Assembly (NCBI GenBank): GCA_030039995.1
Contig: JASHUL010000249.1
Span: 1 to 14,025 of the forward strand
Source: Thermoplasmata archaeon
GTDB taxonomy: Archaea; Thermoplasmatota; Thermoplasmata; Lutacidiplasmatales; UBA184
Direction of reading: 5' to 3'
Length of the DNA stretch: 14,025 nucleotides
This document shows positions 12,988 through 14,025 of this stretch, in pieces (the first letter of the stretch is position 1; each line of letters starts with the position of its first letter). The position numbers and the translations under genes were made by a program. The notes under the pieces were generated by a model. It searched no databases and had not been told where the DNA came from. It was given only the letters and a program-made list of their open reading frames with translations.

Positions 12988-14025
12988 CTAGTGCACGACG
13001 TCGATGTCCGGGCCCGACTTCTTGCCGGGACCGGAACCCGCCGGCGTCCCCCCGAAAATCTGGGGGGATTTAACTCCGGTCACCACGAGCATCACCCGGA
13101 TCGTGCTCTGCATCGTCGGGTCGACCGCCGCTCCCCAGATGATGCGGGCCGTGGGGCTGATCGACTTCTGGACGACCTCGGCGGCCTTCTGCGCCTCGCT
13201 GACCGTCATGTCCGGGCCGCCGGTCACGTTGATGAGGGCGCCCGACGCGCCCGCGATGTCCACGCGGAGCAGCGGCGAGTTGATCGCCTCGAGGACCGCG
13301 TCCTCGGCGCGGTTCTCGCTCTCGGATTCCCCGATCCCGATGAGCGCGACCCCGCCTCCCTTCATGATCGTGCGCAGGTCGTTGAAGTCGAGGTTGACGA
13401 GCCCGGGGCGCGTGATGATCTCGGTGATCCCGCGGATCGCCCGGGCGAGCACGGAATCGGCGACCTTGAACGCCGTCTGGATCGGCAGACGTGGCACCAG
13501 CTCGAGGAGCCGGTCGTTCGGGATCGTGATGACCGTGTCGATCGTCGAGCGGAGCCGCTCGAGCCCCCACATCGCGTTCTCCGCGCGCACGAGGCCCTCC
13601 GAGGCGAACGGCAGCGTGCAGACGGCGATCGTGAGCGGGTTGCCCCCGTTCGCGTCCTTCGCGCACTGGGCCACGACGGGCGCGGACCCCGTGCCGGTGC
13701 CACCGCCGAGCCCGAGCGTGATGAACACCATGTCCGAGTTCGCGAGTGCCTTCTTGATCTCCTCGTCGGCTTCCTTCGCGGCCTGCTCCCCGACCTGAGG
13801 CAAGGCGCCGGCGCCGAGGCCCCGGGTCAGTCGGCGCCCGAGGAGGATCTTCTTGGGCGCGTGAATCGCAAGGAGGTGCTGCGCGTCGGTGTTGCAGGCG
13901 ACCATGTCGGCGCCGCTCAGTCCCTCTTCGGCGAGGCGGTTGATCGTGTTGCAGCCGCCGCCGCCGCAGCCGACGACCTTGATGTTCGTCTTCAGCGAAG
14001 CGAGGACGGCTTCGAGCTCGGCATC
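12988..14025 (-). CDS. ftsZ: Cell division GTPase FtsZ (N-terminus outside window)
   Basis: FtsZ polymerises with GTP into the mid-cell ring. 345 residues are visible and only about the first 10-30 are missing past the window end. The glycine-rich T1 loop reads [17 protein letters not shown], the tubulin signature T4 loop reads [12 protein letters not shown], and the T7 loop [15 protein letters not shown] carries the catalytic aspartates that complete the GTPase site of the next subunit. [14 protein letters not shown] also matches the family. The body ends at [12 protein letters not shown], followed by a short Gly/Ser/Pro-rich linker and the terminal peptide GPDIDVVH, placed where archaeal FtsZ proteins carry the SepF-binding tail. 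It is the first visible gene of the ftsZ-secE-spt5-rpl11 run; its promoter lies outside. Confidence 0.97.
   Translation of the reverse strand, partial: DAELEAVLASLKTNIKVVGCGGGGCNTINRLAEEGLSGADMVACNTDAQHLLAIHAPKKILLGRRLTRGLGAGALPQVGEQAAKEADEEIKKALANSDMVFITLGLGGGTGTGSAPVVAQCAKDANGGNPLTIAVCTLPFASEGLVRAENAMWGLERLRSTIDTVITIPNDRLLELVPRLPIQTAFKVADSVLARAIRGITEIITRPGLVNLDFNDLRTIMKGGGVALIGIGESESENRAEDAVLEAINSPLLRVDIAGASGALINVTGGPDMTVSEAQKAAEVVQKSISPTARIIWGAAVDPTMQSTIRVMLVVTGVKSPQIFGGTPAGSGPGKKSGPDIDVVH
13047..13068 (-). repeat. Inverted repeat near the 3' end of ftsZ
   Basis: A 7-bp perfect stem (T plus six C against six G plus A) encloses an 8-nt A/T-rich loop inside the codons for SPQIFGG. The adjoining codons are unusually AT-rich for this gene. 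It may form an RNA hairpin near the ftsZ-secE junction or may simply follow from the conserved amino-acid sequence. Confidence 0.45.

Noticed and set aside
1..14025. Search for CRISPR repeats, insertion sequences, integrases, toxin-antitoxin or phage defence genes
   Set aside because: No regularly spaced repeats, transposase motifs or terminal inverted repeats were seen, and every long gene belongs to a housekeeping or simple accessory family.
13906..14025. ftsZ starting at the first in-frame ATG (13905)
   Set aside because: The frame continues upstream through the essential glycine-rich T1 loop ([12 protein letters not shown]), so the gene clearly extends past the window edge.

Overview
The window is a gene-dense stretch of high-GC archaeal chromosome, most probably euryarchaeal and plausibly Thermoplasmatota. 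The archaeal assignment rests on several independent points: a gatD-gatE pair, which is archaeal-type tRNA-dependent amidotransferase; an ftsZ-secE-spt5-rpl11 gene order; a TA0175-like phosphoglycolate phosphatase; TATA-box promoters in AT-rich islands; and a tRNA-Arg gene with a probable bulge-helix-bulge intron. The phylum is inference from overall gene content, not from a marker tree.

Layout from left to right. Positions 2-892 hold the C-terminal third of an A-type aconitase on the plus strand. Positions 889-4016 hold a minus-strand cluster of a MarR-family regulator, a 14-TM MFS efflux pump and a SAM methyltransferase. It reads away from an AT-rich promoter island with two near-identical 11-bp operator-like repeats, and a small winged-helix protein (4095-4532) reads the other way. 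A tRNA-Arg(GCG) gene on the minus strand (4675-4779) carries a roughly 30-nt insertion in its D-loop. A TATA box at 4822-4830 is well placed for gatD on the plus strand and possibly for the tRNA on the minus strand. gatD, gatE and a HAD phosphoglycolate phosphatase (4914-8835) are joined by GTGA stop/start overlaps and followed by a B-box-like zinc-finger mini-protein (8862-9083).

The right part is one long minus-strand run: ftsZ (cut by the window end), secE, spt5, rpl11, an unknown 97-aa protein, a serine beta-lactamase-like hydrolase and a small membrane protein (14025 down to 9077). Spacing is very tight: 9 nt for ftsZ/secE, 30 nt for secE/spt5, an 11-bp overlap for spt5/rpl11, ATGA overlap for rpl11/unknown, then gaps of 43 and 10 nt. 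This couples cell division, protein export, transcription elongation and the ribosome. The usual rpl1 and rpl10 do not follow rpl11 here.

The two observations I rate highest are the Spt5 protein, which carries about 180 extra N-terminal residues (Ala/Pro-rich tail plus a predicted all-beta domain) ahead of an otherwise normal NGN-KOW core, and the D-loop intron in tRNA-Arg. I see no CRISPR array, insertion sequence, integrase or phage-like module. No intergenic stretch without a gene exceeds 300 bases; the longest (4533-4674 and 4780-4913) hold, respectively, nothing I recognise and a promoter.
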